DNA of 64,000 bases from Aricia agestis. Lineage: Eukaryota; Arthropoda; Insecta; Lepidoptera; Lycaenidae. The notes below the pieces were generated by a model. The model searched no databases, was not told the DNA's origin, and was given only the letters and a program-made list of their open reading frames with translations. Position numbers and translations under genes: made by a program. The stretch is from NCBI RefSeq assembly GCF_905147365.1, contig NC_056420.1:10178001-10242000 (forward strand), in the 5' to 3' direction. Shown here one piece after another: positions 21,836-33,284 of the stretch. Position 1 is the stretch's first letter, and each line of letters starts with the position of its first letter.

Positions 21836-22130
21836 TATTGTTACGTGCTAGGGTTCGAGGATTTGGAGAGAAAGACCTGCTGACTCTCTTGAAGCCTTTA
21901 TTAACACTGCACTAAATACTAGGTCACACTAGCACACACTAGGTCACAGCACTTAGCACTAAGTCCAAACACTAATCACTAGGTCCAATCACTAAGCACT
22001 CAGTGATAGTCCTAGGTCGTAGCCAAGTCGCAGGTTTCACTGGTTCACTCACTATTGATCACTTGTTGTCACTGTGAAATCGCCTCGAAGATCGCTCAGA
22101 TTGAACTGAATTGCCGGGCCGTCTACCTGC

Positions 22131-22141
22131 GGCTTTTTATA
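22131..22141 (-). promoter_or_regulatory. TATA box of the solo LTR
   Basis: TATAAAAAGCC on the minus strand is a close match to the TATA consensus. A start about 30 bases downstream would fall near 22105. Confidence 0.65.
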
Positions 22142-22153
22142 TGGCGAGACGAA

Positions 22154-22210
22154 TTCCAGAAAGTTCCCGATTCACGTAAACAAGTAAACAAGTATGGGAA
22201 CTTTCTAGGA
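22154..22210 (-). promoter_or_regulatory. two heat-shock-element-like arrays in the LTR U3
   Basis: TTCcaGAAagTTCccGAt (22154-22171) matches four alternating HSE units at 11 of 12 core bases. GAActTTCtaGGA (22198-22210) matches three units at 8 of 9. Both lie just upstream of the TATA box on the transcribed strand. Binding by heat shock factor is an inference. Confidence 0.55.
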
Positions 22211-22344
22211 GGCTCGAGCATGTACCACCTAGCGCCATCTAGTTTCGAGTAGGGGAGTTATGTATAGTGTGTCCCCTGAAAAAGTTTCGCTGGTTTGCCG
22301 CTAGATGGCACTAAATGTCCGTATACCGTGTACCGTAACAATAT

Positions 22345-23060
22345 AGACTATAAAAAAAATTGTTTACATTTATTTACTGACTTTGTCCCACAGTTGGGGA
22401 AAGGCCTCTCACTGCATAAATGCCGCTATAAAATAATGATGAAACGTTAGTCCTTAATTTAATTGCCATTAAAATTAACTAAAATAAGACTAATTGTTTT
22501 AATGTCTTCAGAATATAACCAGCTTTTTACAGCGATAAGGTTTTTCTTTATAATGAATAAAATTTTATGAATATATTAAGATTAGAATTTTATGTTATTA
22601 TTCAACCATGATTGATATGAAATATCTGATGTCCTTAACACGATTTTTATTACATAAAACTACGTACTAAATTATTTTAACACGACTTTCGACCGCATTA
22701 AGGTGACATAATTAATTGGTATGCCACTTTTTCGGGTTCCATAGTAACTACAAGGGGCCTTCATAATTTCGCTTGTTTGTCCGTCCTATTATTGATATAA
22801 TATGAGTAATTGTGCTTATAATTTGATGAAATGTTATAACAAGTATGTTTACGATAGTTTGTACTTTGTCAAGGATACTGGTGACTTTTGATGATATTAT
22901 ATATTTGTAAATTGTTCTTCAACTTTTCCACTACAAGTTGGTTGTCGAACTCGGGAAGGTCATACAATTTTCATTCCTACGTATCTGTGTCAGTAACTGG
23001 AGCCATGTTTGAGCGGTCAAATGTATGAGAGTTACTGTTCTATACAGTATTTATATTTTG
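22345..23060. other. gene-free stretch
   Basis: A short word CCCACAGTTGGGGAAAGGCC at 22388 is typical of lepidopteran LINE ends. Nothing else was recognised. Confidence 0.4.
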
Positions 23061-23385
23061 ACTAGCTGTCCCGGTAAACGTTGCTTTGCCATATAAAATA
23101 TTTCGCCCATATTATTTTATTGAAGTGACTAAATAAGCATGTTACCATGGCAACGTCCATCGCTATCCCATCGCACAAACAATGGTTGCCGTCAGTCTCG
23201 AGTTGTAATAATTTACTATTATTTATTCAACAAATGCACTTATCAATATAAAAATTAGCCAGTAGTCGATTCTCAGATCTACTGAATATGTATAAAATTT
23301 TTTGTTAAAAATCAGTAAAAAAATCAGTAAACTAACGTTGTGACATGAGAATTTTAAATATAAGAAGATATATATTACGCTTGAT
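23061..23385 (-). mobile_element. Helitron-like element, family H2, copy 1
   Basis: Read on the minus strand it ends GTTTACCGGGACAGCTAGT. Sister copies are at 47737-48046 and 58861-59193. The family starts TCTTATATATAAAATTCTCG and has a GCAAACGTTTGC-type hairpin just before GGGACAGCTAGT. TC..CTAG/CTAA ends without TIRs or target duplications fit Helitrons. Confidence 0.7.
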
Positions 23386-23389
23386 AGAT

Positions 23390-24180
23390 AGGAAAACTAT
23401 AAGCAATATTTTCCGCAAGCTCCGGTATGTTCCCGGCGTGTTCTCTGTGCGGAATCAGCCGTGAAGTCGTTCATGTCGGGCCACGGACTTTTGTTGTAAT
23501 ATTGTTGTAGCTATGAATATTCGGCTGCCAATCGTGCGAGTAGGATGTGAATATAGTGTGCGAGGGAGATATAGATGTTTTGTGACAGGCCATGTTTAAT
23601 TCGCATAATGTTATAAACAACATATATATCAAGACTTTAGTTAAGTAGCAAAACTTTATACTGTAACGTTTGTGACAGCTTGACTATAATAATCAAACAC
23701 ACTTAACAAAACGAGTTTTAATTTTAAAATTACGACGCATGCTACTGTACGTTATATTTTATTCTGTTACAATATCAGCATGCGTAGCAAAGACTTATAT
23801 TTAAGCAAGAATATACAAATTTAATTTATTAAATCATACAGATAAGAATACATAAATATTCTTCTGTTGTACCAAAAATGCTATGACTATTAAGCTACCT
23901 ATACTATATTCTTATTTCTTACAAACGCAGAATAATATTTCATATAAAAAACGATAAAATTCAAAGGAGGAAAGCAAATATTTCTTCAGATGTTCTCTTA
24001 ACTATGTATATTTGAATTAGCTTTTCTTTACACCAAACGGTGCGCGTGTTGCTGACAGGCCATTAACGAGGGCCGCTGAGTGCCTCATGTATACTCGGAG
24101 AAAAATCGTTTTTATATCTCATTGTACTCCGGTACACTTTATTTTATATGAAAACTAGCTTTACCTGGTCTGTGTAAGTA
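23390..24180. other. gene-free stretch
   Basis: A GC-richer patch at 23410-23500 (CCGGCGTGTTCTCTGTGCGG) has no frame. The remainder is AT-rich. Confidence 0.4.
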
Positions 24181-24185
24181 TATTA

Positions 24186-24478
24186 ATAATAGCTCCCACA
24201 CCGGTTTCAGTGACGGTGACCGGTTTCATTGAAACTATTCCTTTACTCTCATAACCCAGTGGGACGGAAGACCGACACGACTGGCGAGAGATCAGCCACA
24301 GGATCGACTTTTTACAAGCCCATCCGACGCATGGATTATCTTACTTGTCAGACAATCAGGTGATCAGCCTACATTGTCCTAACCAAACTTGGAAATAACA
24401 TGTTTCCAACGCGGGAATCGAACCCACGACCTCCGAGTCAAGAGCCGCGCTCTATACTACTAGACCACGGAGGCGTCA
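24186..24478 (-). mobile_element. tRNA-derived SINE (family A), internally deleted copy
   Basis: Read on the minus strand, the head is GACGCCTCCGTGGTCTAGTA..GAGGTCGTGGGTTCGATTCC, an Asp/Glu-tRNA-like D-arm and B box. The body is CATGTTATTTCCAAGTTTGG and the end is GAAACCGGTGTGGGAGCTAT. The part between TAGGAATAG and the ACCGGTCACC end seen in other copies is missing here. Confidence 0.85.
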
Positions 24479-24751
24479 CGTGGTGTATAAGTATGACGTA
24501 TGTGGCACTCTTATATGTAAATCTATTTAATTATATTGAAAGTAGCTTTATTGTTTTCGTAGAATCGCCAATCCAAATGTATAGAATTGACATAGCGTTA
24601 GTTAATATTATTATGACGTTGACGTTCGACTCGTCTAATGTCAATTCCATACATTTTGATCGGGGATACTATAAAGAAGCTATAAAGTGAACATCTCGGC
24701 TACAAGCTTTGAGGTGACAAGCGTTTTCTTCTACTATAATTATAATTAATA

Positions 24752-24832
24752 ATGAAACCTTTCGTAGAACAGCTACGAATTTGTAGAATTTCCGTAGACT
24801 AACTACGAATTTGTAGAATTTTCGTAGCACCG
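24752..24832. repeat. short imperfect tandem, CTACGAATTTGTAGAATTT
   Basis: The unit with CTACGAATTTGTAGAATT and TCGTAGA recurs two to three times. Similar CGTAG-rich words occur at 62060-62120. Confidence 0.6.
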
Positions 24833-24904
24833 TTTTGCAGTCGTCTGTCACTCACCGTTCAAGCAAAAATTCGTAGCGCCATTGCTACAGTTTTCGTAGA
24901 CTTA

Positions 24905-26066
24905 GACCCAGTTTCATCAAGCAATGTTAAATAAATAATGGCTTGTTAAATCAGTAAACGGCCTGTTAGAGCTATCGAGCGTTCCACCATGCCCTAATGT
25001 CATGTTAAATCACCTAACACGGTGTTAAATTTAATTCCTGCTATGGAGGTCCGTTAAATATTTAACAGGCTGTTATATGAGTCAAAATAACAACTTTCAA
25101 AGACAATAATATGCAATATCAGTAAAAGAATCTGTTTTGACTTTTGAGTCTTTCCGCCATGTTTCCGCTACGTCCTTATTATTAATTATTTTCATAGTTA
25201 TGAATAATTAATATTTTCACTTTGTCAAAAATTCAGCCTTCGGATTTTCCTTGACATTGCAAACATACTAACTTGTATCAAAATTACCAAACCGAAATAA
25301 GTAAATAAAAGTTTGTATTATGATTCATGTTTTGAACGCTTCCGTGGTCTAGTGGTTAGAGCGTCGCTCTCGACTCCGGAGGTCGTGGGTTCGAATCCCG
25401 CGTTGGAAACATGTTATTTCCAAGTTTGGTTAGGACAATGCAGGCTGATCACCTGATTGTCTGACAAGTAAGACGATCCATGCGTCGGATGGGCATGTAA
25501 AAAGTCGGTCCTGCGCCTGATCTCTCACCAGTCGTGACGGTCTTCCGTCCCACTGGGTTATGAGAGTAAAAGGAATAGAGAGTGCTCTTATGTACTGCGC
25601 ACACACTTGGGCACTATAAAATTACTCCTGCGTACCTGGCCTGGTTTCAATGAAACCGGCCACCGTCACCGAAACCGGTGTGGGGTAGTATTATTGTCAT
25701 GTTTTCAGCTTTGACATAATAATTATTAACCTGGTAAATTAAGAACTATTATAGCGTAACAAATGTATGTGATCAGTGATATTTTAATTTGGTCGCATTA
25801 TCTACTATTATACTACTATGGAAGAAAGTGACACATTGCAGCAAACATGTCGTATTAATCTTGTATATTGCAATTTCATCGCCTTATAACAAGAATGAAC
25901 GAATTGATAGTTATTCATTCGTTGTTCACTTAACATTGCATTTACTAATCCGCTGTTAAATTTTTACTGTGGGACACAAGTATTTTAACAGTCTGTTTAA
26001 TTTTTAAAGGTCCGTTAAGTAATGCCTTGTTAGGATTTAACAAACAGAGGTTGGTGAAATTGGGTC
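24905..26066. mobile_element. DNA element with GACCCAGTTTCA ends, split by a SINE
   Basis: TTA flanks (24902-24904, 26067-26069) enclose GACCCAGTTTCATCAAGCAA at the left and a right end whose reverse complement is GACCCAATTTCACCAA. It is rich in GTTAAA words and has a tRNA-derived SINE inserted at 25334-25696. A related half-copy lies inverted at 41798-42092. No transposase frame remains. Confidence 0.8.
25334..25696 (+). mobile_element. tRNA-derived SINE (family A), full copy
   Basis: The head CTTCCGTGGTCTAGTGGTTA..GTCGTGGGTTCGAATCCCGC, the body and the end CACCGAAACCGGTGTGGGG are all present. A 9-bp duplication TCATGTTTT flanks it (25325-25333, 25697-25705). Confidence 0.88.
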
Positions 26067-26124
26067 TTATTCGTAATACTGCTACGCGTATATATAATAC
26101 CTAATGTCTTTCTGATTATACAGG

Positions 26125-26510
26125 GTGCAATTAAACCTTCCAGCCAAATTTTTTCCAGGGCTTAGGTATCATTAGGAGAATTCATTTAACCAAAAAAAAT
26201 TGGGTGTTATTTTTTTTTTCAATGAAAATGGGATAAAATATCCCATTAAAATCATTGCAAAACGGTCACTCGCGGCGCGGGGGAATGAGAGGGGGTGACG
26301 TGGGATGAGGCGCGCGTGCGGGGGCACGTCACGCGCGGCCGACGCATCGTGTCCATTAATTGTAGTGTTTTTAGGATAACTTTCGGAAGGTATTTCTCAA
26401 CATTTTAGTACTGAGTGACTATAAAAGAAAAAAATACATGTATTTTTATATTTAAAAAGGATCAATATATCAAAATTTGGCAGGAAGTAGATTTAATAAA
26501 ACGTAGATTT
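26125..26510. repeat. repeat-like segment with a GC-rich block
   Basis: It starts CAGGGTGCAATTAAACCTTC, a word of the kind seen in dispersed lepidopteran repeats. A strongly GC-rich block (26265-26350, with GGCGCGGGGGAATGAGAGGG and GGGGCACGTCACGCGCGGCC) is bounded by AT-rich sequence. No frame and only one copy here, so ends are undefined. Confidence 0.45.
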
Positions 26511-27435
26511 AATTTCATTCTGTATACAAATTCAAATACGCGTTTTTTTCCGATTTTATCTGGGTCAGTCTATAGAATAGTCTGATGGCAATCCAGATAT
26601 TTTCTTCTTAGCAAAATATAATTGCTTTATTAAAATGTAAAGATACGCTTTTCGTTCAGTTCAACTTTATACTGAAAGCCATCTGAAAATACTACATCAA
26701 TATTGTTCCTTGAAGTTTTGTGGTCTCAACAAATATTATGGCTTCATTCTCTTTGCTTTGAATAGATGTTTGCATTCTGTAAACAATATTCCGTTGAATC
26801 TATTTAACGTTCATCAGAAGGAAGTTCAAGTTATTAAAAACTTGCTTTTTAAATTAAAAACTTGTCCATTGAGTGGAGAAAATTATAAGTCTCGGGAATA
26901 AAGGACAGTTTCTTGGCAACTTTCATGATTATGCTTCTATGTTAGTTCAGCATTAACTTTTACTTTAGTGGGAGAGTATCAATGAATTTATTGAAGACCT
27001 GTGGGACCAATGATATTGTATGTTACTAACGTAACTAGATTGGAAGTTTACGGTAGCAACGCGTTGCCACTTCGAAGATGCCTGCAGGCATATCTCACAT
27101 ACATAATGACATAACGAATATATGACTTGACATTGTCTTTTGAACAAAAAAGTGGTTACGCATTTCTGAGAATCTTTTGTAAGACATTGCTACTCTAGTA
27201 TTTTAGAAACTCATTGTGTGGGACCTTAACTGTCTTTTGCAAAGTATTAACAATGTTTCTAGAACGTGTGTCCAGTTCTTTTGACGATATAATTGAAGTA
27301 AGTTTCATAAAATGTATGTATTATAACAAGAAATATGGATACGAGAAGCGCTCATAGAAATTAATGTAATAAGATTCTGCCTTATCCATAAAACTTATGA
27401 TTCCACAATATGTCGCCCTCAACACACACAACGCG
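26511..27435. other. gene-free stretch
   Basis: AT-rich. The open frame at 26710-26901 has no coding signature that I can support. Confidence 0.4.
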
Positions 27436-27445
27436 ACAAAATGTG

Positions 27446-27597
27446 GTCATCGCGCGGAAACCGTACACTTTTTCTGGATAAATCCTACGTCATCAAAGTA
27501 TCAGCATACCAGATTTCAGAAATATCAGTTCAGCGGTTTAGGCGTGAAGAGGTAACAGACAAACAGACACACTTTCGCATTTGTAATATTAGTATTG
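27446..27597 (-). mobile_element. Helitron-like element, family H1, partial
   Basis: Family H1 reads, on its own strand, TGCGAAAGTGTGTCTGTCTG, GTTACCTCTTCACGC, AAACCGCTGAACC.ATTTTG, AAAGGACATAGGATA, CGGTTCCCGCGCGATAAACG, then hairpin GCGCAACGGAGTTGCGGGC and CTAGT. This copy lacks the terminal hairpin. The other copies are near 28157, 36552, 51852, 52995, 54239, 55745, 56893, 58488, 61375 and 63245. Confidence 0.65.
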
Positions 27598-27819
27598 ATT
27601 TTCCTTCGTTCTTAAGTCATGACAACCATATTCGGTAACAAACGATCTATTTAAAATTCAAAGTACATGCGTCCGACATGAAAAATTAACGTTGGAATCG
27701 AACCGATGATTTATTCGTGGTGATCGATGCGCTGTCAGGTGGAACTGTGTGCGACTTTACATTAGCAGCGGTTATAATTATTGCTGGTGCGACTGCTATG
27801 ATATATATGCGAACGTATG

Positions 27820-28156
27820 AAGTATACGTCTCCGTAGTTTAGTTGTTTAGAGCATGGCTCTTGACTCCGGAGGTTGTGGGTTCGATGCCCGCGTTGGAAA
27901 CAATATGTTATTTCCAAGTTTGGTTAGGACAATGCAGGCTGATCACCTGATTGTCTGATAAGTTAGATGATCCATGCCCGACGCATGTCAAACTTTTTCC
28001 GTCCCACTGGCTTATAACTACAGATAACAGGAAAAGTGAGTGCTCTTGTGTACTGCGCACACACTTGGGCACTATAAAAATATTCCTGCGGAACTAGCCC
28101 GGTTTTAGTTAAACCGGCCACCGTCACCAAAACTGGTGTGGGGAGTTATTTAATAA
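27820..28156 (+). mobile_element. tRNA-derived SINE (family A), inserted in an H1 element
   Basis: A mutated head (CTCCGTAGTTTAGTTGTTTA..TGGGTTCGATGCCCGC) is followed by body and ACTGGTGTGGGGAG end. ATGCGAACGTATG (27807-27819) and ATGCGAAAGTATG (28157-28169) are a 13-bp target duplication with one mismatch, and the right copy is the start of an H1 repeat. Confidence 0.82.
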
Positions 28157-28248
28157 ATGCGAAAGTATGTCTGACTGTTACGTCTTCACGCCAAAACCGC
28201 TGAACCGATTTTGCTGAAATTCGCTATGAAGATAGTTTGAGTCGAACA
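28157..28248 (+). mobile_element. Helitron-like family H1, 5' part
   Basis: GCGAAAGTATGTCTGACTGT, then TCACGCCAAAACCGCTGAAC and TTTGCTGAAATTCG. The rest of the element is missing. Confidence 0.6.
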
Positions 28249-28452
28249 TTATTTCTTATCGTTAAATTACAATTAAATAGACAAAAAATAGTAATTTGAA
28301 ATAAAATAAACAAATAAATACTACAAATTATTCCTTGCTCAGATAATAAGTCTTGGGGTTTGACAAACCCCACGTGGTGCGCGGTGTAACTATTATCCAT
28401 GTGGTGAAACGAGGGTTAAAGGTGGAAAGTAGATACTATAATTGAATATTTA

Positions 28453-28783
28453 TACGTAGGAGAGCCATGCTTCGGCACGAATGGGTCGGCTCGACCGGAG
28501 AAATACCACGTTCTCACAGAAAACCGGCGTGAAACAGCGCTAGCGCTGTGTTTCGCCGAGTGAGTGAGTTTAACGGAGGCCCAATCCCCTACCCTATTCC
28601 CTTCCCTACCCTCCCCAATTCCCTTCCCATCTCTACCCTCCCCTATTACCCTATTCCCTCTTAAAAGGCCGGCAACGCACCTGCAGCTCTTCTGATGCTG
28701 CGAGTGTCCATGGGCGACGGAAGTTGCTTTCCATCAGGTGACCCGTTTGCACGTTTGCCCCCTTATTTCATAAAAAAAAAAAA
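28453..28783 (+). mobile_element. poly(A)-tailed SINE, copy 5
   Basis: A near full-length copy, from ACGTAGGAGAGCCATGCTTC to a 12-base poly(A). The pyrimidine minisatellite has about three units. Confidence 0.88.
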
Positions 28784-28789
28784 CGCTCC

Positions 28790-29510
28790 TCACCATGTAA
28801 ATATATTTTTGACAATAATTATGAAGTCTACTAACTACTTCATAGTGCTGATTATTATCATGATGTCATAATATGTGGCACTGCGAATTGTACATGAATA
28901 ATAATTCGTCTAAAAGTATGTCCATTAATTTGTATACAACGCATAAAAACAACCTCAATAACAATATAAAATCACATCACACAGTAAAAAGTTTCAGTAG
29001 CATGTTTATTACGATACAAAATCACTGAATGAAAATAACTGAGCCCGTCGACAGCCTTTTCCATAAGAATTCCAGTAAAAAAGGTTTTTAAACCTGTGCC
29101 TCAAAGTCTCACATTTTTGTGCTTGTTAAGTTTTATAAAATGTGAGATATTTTGTGTCGGTAAGTTTTCGGTTGACAGTAAGTCCCTTTCGCTGTGGTTT
29201 AGCCGGATTTAGCCGCGAAATAATGTGTTTTATAGACAATATTGCCTTTCTTCTGTCTTTTCGGTTTGGAAATGTTTTGTCGTTCTTGCGACTTGTCGTT
29301 ATTTCAATACATTTTGGGGTTTATTGCTATGAATATATACAGTGTCAAGAAAAATCTGATTAAAATATATGTAATTGGGAATATAATGTTATGTAATAGT
29401 TCGGAAAAATATTAAATAATTTATGTCTGTCTCTACTTTGTGCTAAGTCTGGCTTACATTTTGTCTACATCAGAATACATAATATAATTATAAAGTGTAA
29501 TACAGCGTCA
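28790..29510. other. gene-free stretch
   Basis: AT-rich, no recognised element. The small open frame at 29142-29363 lacks support as a gene. Confidence 0.4.
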
Positions 29511-29515
29511 CTATT

Positions 29516-29632
29516 GGGCTCCCACGCAAAACTGCGAACTCGCATCGCATCGCGTTATCTGCGACAAAACTCATACTAAAAATGACATTTCGATGCGATG
29601 CGATGGAAATTCGCAGTTTTGTGTGGGAGCCC
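29516..29632. mobile_element. 117-bp fold-back MITE
   Basis: GGGCTCCCACGCAAAACTGC at the left is mirrored by GCAGTTTTGTGTGGGAGCCC at the right, and the inner arms continue with CGCATCGCATCG/CGATGCGATGCG. About 40-bp arms leave a short centre. Confidence 0.85.
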
Positions 29633-29639
29633 TAAGAGC

Positions 29640-30875
29640 AATTTTGGAACCCCTCGCAAAAGCATTTATTTTGCTAGAGATGCGCCGTAAACCGTCACCA
29701 TGGTATTTATAGAGACATAAATAATGTAATGAGTTTTTTACGGCTTTAATTTTTTAAATTGTAGGTTATTTTATAATGTGCTAGAGATTTCTGTTAATAA
29801 ATGAAGTAAATAAAGCATTTAAGTACCTTGTTTTTCTTTTAGTATTATTTAAAGTTGAAAACAAAGAATCCCTAGTATCGTACTGTAGACAGTTGATTAA
29901 AATGTATGTCGATACACTACAAGTATGTTTAGTACTTTGGATTTGAGAGACAGCTTTTTAAGTTTCAGGTTCTCCTGTCAATATTAAATCAGATACATAT
30001 TATTATGTATCTGAAATCAATAATTATTGCTGGTGTCATTTTCCATGGTATTGGCTAGAGTCTTATTTATTTAGATTATATATCTCGGAATTGACCCATA
30101 AAAATATACTATCCTATTTGAAATTACATAAATAAACATCAAAACAATATTCTTTGCGAATAAATGATTGTTATTATTATCAAACTGTTGCAAATCTACG
30201 TACTACAACCACCGCATATAAACCCACTGATATCATGGTGGTATACGCTGAACATTGGCGCTAAATTAGAATCGAATCTAATGGACTTAGCAACTCTATG
30301 CATAGCAATTTTGGTGTCAAATACCGTATAGCATATAAGCAACATTACCGACATCCATTGATATACAATGCTATAGAACTGTCATACACATAGTTAAAGC
30401 AACGTAAATTGTATCATCAACGACAATGACAACCATAAAATTCCAACCAACTAAAAGAACGCCTTGGATGCATTTCGACCCATTTTTCACATAAAATTAC
30501 TCTTCCATCGTATATGTATTTCGGAGCTGATATCCAATATTAGGTACTTAACACTGTCACAACACGCCGTCACACAGCGACACGCTGCGTCACACTGCGT
30601 CACAGCGTCACTGCTTTGTCAACGTTCGTCTGTGACGTTGATTGATCAATATTATCGCGCCCCCTGTCATCCAGATTCAAATGGATCGGTGCATTATGCT
30701 AACATTTAACATCTACTAGTGCCCTTTAGTTGTATTCCATTTTAGATTTTTACTAATCCAAAGAAACCTCAGTAAAGGCTTTTCTGGATTGAATGTACTT
30801 TTTTGAATTACTACTTCTTTGAATTTGAAATAATTAATATTCATACTATTGTGGCGGTCCCCACAATTCGCCTAA
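29640..30875. other. gene-free stretch
   Basis: A short tandem of CGTCACAC/GCGTCACA words fills 30551-30615. A repeat related to 8556-8730 lies near 30405-30530. No gene. Confidence 0.4.
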
Positions 30876-30880
30876 CATTC

Positions 30881-31018
30881 CTGCATCGCGCTATCGAAGT
30901 TTTCTGAGCCCGTCAGTATAATTTATTATATACGACAGCTGAAATGTATCACGTGGGCATCGGCCTGGCTGAGTATACCACCTCGCTCGGTCGGAAGATC
31001 TTCCTTTGTGGCCTCCAC
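30881..31018 (+). repeat. dispersed repeat, CCTGCATCGCGCTATCGAAG family
   Basis: It shares CCTGCATCGCGCTATCGAAG, TTTCTGAG, CGCTCGGTCGGAAGA and CTTCCTTTG with 37606-37730. It has no TIRs and no frame. Confidence 0.65.
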
Positions 31019-31260
31019 ACATATTCTCACACTATTATGACTTCATGCTTAAACCACTGGATTATTTGATGAAATTCTGAATGCAGGACCTTGAGTCCCA
31101 AGAAAGCTACGAATAATAAAAACTATTTACAATTCGTAGCAAGAAAGCATAATATAAAATTGTATCCCAGAAAAAGGACAGTTTTTGCAAAATATATGCA
31201 TTTCTGTTGTTCATATTTTTACTGTTTCTAGTTTAAAAGTCTGACTAAATAAAAACAGTA

Positions 31261-31468
31261 AGGTACAAGTTGGAAGCCGGCTACATGAAGTTGGAGCAGA
31301 CGACGTGTCGTCGCGACACTATTAGTTTCTATGTATTTCTATGAATAAGTGTCGCTAGACTCATACTAGCTGCGCAGGGTATTCCATAGAAATACAAAGA
31401 AACCAGTAGTGTCGCAACGACACGTCGTCTGTGGTTGCTTCATGTCGTCCGCTGCCAACCGGTACCTT
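31261..31468. mobile_element. 208-bp fold-back MITE
   Basis: AGGTACAAGTTGGAAGCCGG at the left pairs with the right end (reverse complement AAGGTACCGGTTGGCAGCGG). The inner arms share CAGACGACGTGTCGT.GCGAC and TTTC.ATGTATTTCTATG-type sequence, giving about 85-bp imperfect arms. Confidence 0.82.
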
Positions 31469-31474
31469 TATTTC

Positions 31475-33280
31475 CATGTTATCTTTAACAAGTTGTGTCA
31501 CGTTCAAAATAACTTTAATAAAAGTTATAACCGTAAACTTACGCTTAACGTTTCATATCTTTACGAGACATTTTCGTATTAAACACGTCATATCTTACGG
31601 TTTTTGAAGTAAGTTTGTACCGTTATCACGTCTAGGACATGTGGCGGTAAACAGATGCGAAGTCTTGTTATTCTCCGTACGTTTTTGATGATTCGTTCCT
31701 AATGTTCCATGTTATGCTGGCACTTCACATGGCTATTTGTATTTGTTATTGGCTATTTGTTGCATTTGGCAAAATTATTGACGCATACATAAACAAGCAA
31801 ATAAAGGCAAATACGACCTTCCTTACATGGACGTCGAATATCAAACTTTTAGTTGATTTTGTTTACTTGCCTATTTGACTCCGTTGATGTGCGTCAAAAA
31901 CCGACAAAGGTACAGTCATTTTGGGTAACTTTGAATTGCGATTTAACTTTGAACAATACAATAATGCATTATTTTGTATTGTTCAATACAAATCTTAGTA
32001 TATAAATAGTAAATCTTAGTCTTTACAAAGTCTCCTTACAACGTACACAATTTTTTAAATAAACAATTTCCTCATAAAATAATTATGTAATAACACAATA
32101 TCTTTAATCAACTCCTGTACCATAACGGTAGATTGGTTTTTAATATTATGTCTCTACAAATTCTGCTTACGAGCCAGTTCGAGGCGGTTCGAGGCAGTAA
32201 AAACCGGATTCTAGCATGAGTCTGACGAGATTTTCATTTAGCTTCTGTGAATTACGTCAATGGAAGCGGCTCCTTTGAGCCCCGGCGAAATACTTATCTG
32301 CAGAACTTGCAAATTTGGCACCAGAATGGATGCCAAATTCGAGATAAACCTCGGTACATGTTAAATATTTACTTTTTCATAACACAGGTGCTTTTCTGTA
32401 TTCTAATGCGGTTTTTGTTTTGTCAAGTAGTATCTCTAGTAAGTACTAAATCTATATAAATAAAAATGAATTTTGTTAGTCTCGCTAAAACTCGAGAACA
32501 GCTAAAATAGTTTGGCTTTGGTACATACTGATAACTTATATTTTCTTTACAATAAAGTAATTCAGGATAAAATATTTATTTTCCAATAATTTTATGAAAA
32601 TATTCTAACAAACAAGAAACGATCTGCGGTTACCCCCTCCCCCCCCCCCCCCGGTCTTGATAAATTTACCTTTGTAACATTTAGGATCATTGTTTTGTTC
32701 ATTTAATTAAGAGTTTTTACTATAAGCTTTAATATTAACGGCACCTTTCAATGAAACTCCTTTTACTCGACTGCGCAAAAGAAACATTACTTTTTTATTG
32801 TTTTGGTTGCATTTCGACGGTTAACAATTTGATTTAGATAATAATATAAGCCTGACACTTTATTGATGAATTTAAGTATTTTAAGAAACTTTTTATGGAA
32901 ATGACCAACAAGCTTATGTAAAACATGAACGATCTCTCTGTGGAGAAATATAAAGTATATTTTAGTCTATTCGAAATTACTCTAGCAGATGGTGTTGAAT
33001 AAAACATTTATTCAAAAGACAAATTCCTAAAATAACTGATTCGATTTGCATACACTAGCCGCCGCAGTTAGTGAATAGTTGCGGCTTTCCAGTACTTAAA
33101 CCGACTGAGCTTTTGTGCTTTTATTGACACTTAATATTGCTGGTTGCTGGTTTTATTTTCGAGCTTTTTTGTGATCTAAATCTAGTGAATATTCTGGAAA
33201 ATCTTGTAATGTAGTATTATGTCGCTATATAAAAACATTATGGTAATGCGAAAATTGGCGCGTGACATGCCATGTTACCA
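31475..33280. other. gene-free stretch with a poly(C) run
   Basis: A run of at least 16 C lies at about 32637-32652. 32450-32535 holds the 5' part of repeat family H5 (GAATTTTGTTAGTCTCGCTA). Otherwise AT-rich without genes. Confidence 0.45.
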
Positions 33281-33284
33281 AAAG

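Larger units (their letters stand above)
21840..22340 (-). mobile_element. solo LTR, 501 bp
   Basis: It starts TGTTACG and ends CGTAACA, flanked by a 4-bp duplication ATAT (21836-21839 and 22341-22344). On the minus strand a TATA box (TATAAAAAGCC, 22141-22131) and a downstream AATAAA (21903-21898) show the transcription direction. A degenerate CACTAGGTC-type tandem occupies 21908-22020. No gag or pol lies on either side, so the internal part was lost by LTR recombination. A Gypsy-like origin would fit the 4-bp duplication. Confidence 0.82.

Noticed and set aside
22055..22252. 65-residue open frame
   Set aside because: It lies inside the solo LTR and has no gag or pol similarity.
24400..24690. 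96-residue frame
   Set aside because: It begins in the SINE head and runs into unrelated sequence.
24752..24832. CRISPR-like repeat
   Set aside because: Two to three imperfect units without uniform spacers in a eukaryotic context.
25338..25410. Possible Asp/Glu-type tRNA gene
   Set aside because: The same head plus body occurs four times with target duplications; the anticodon arm is degenerate.
29142..29363. 73-residue open frame with hydrophobic segments
   Set aside because: No homology recognised and hydrophobic bias is expected from T-rich sequence.
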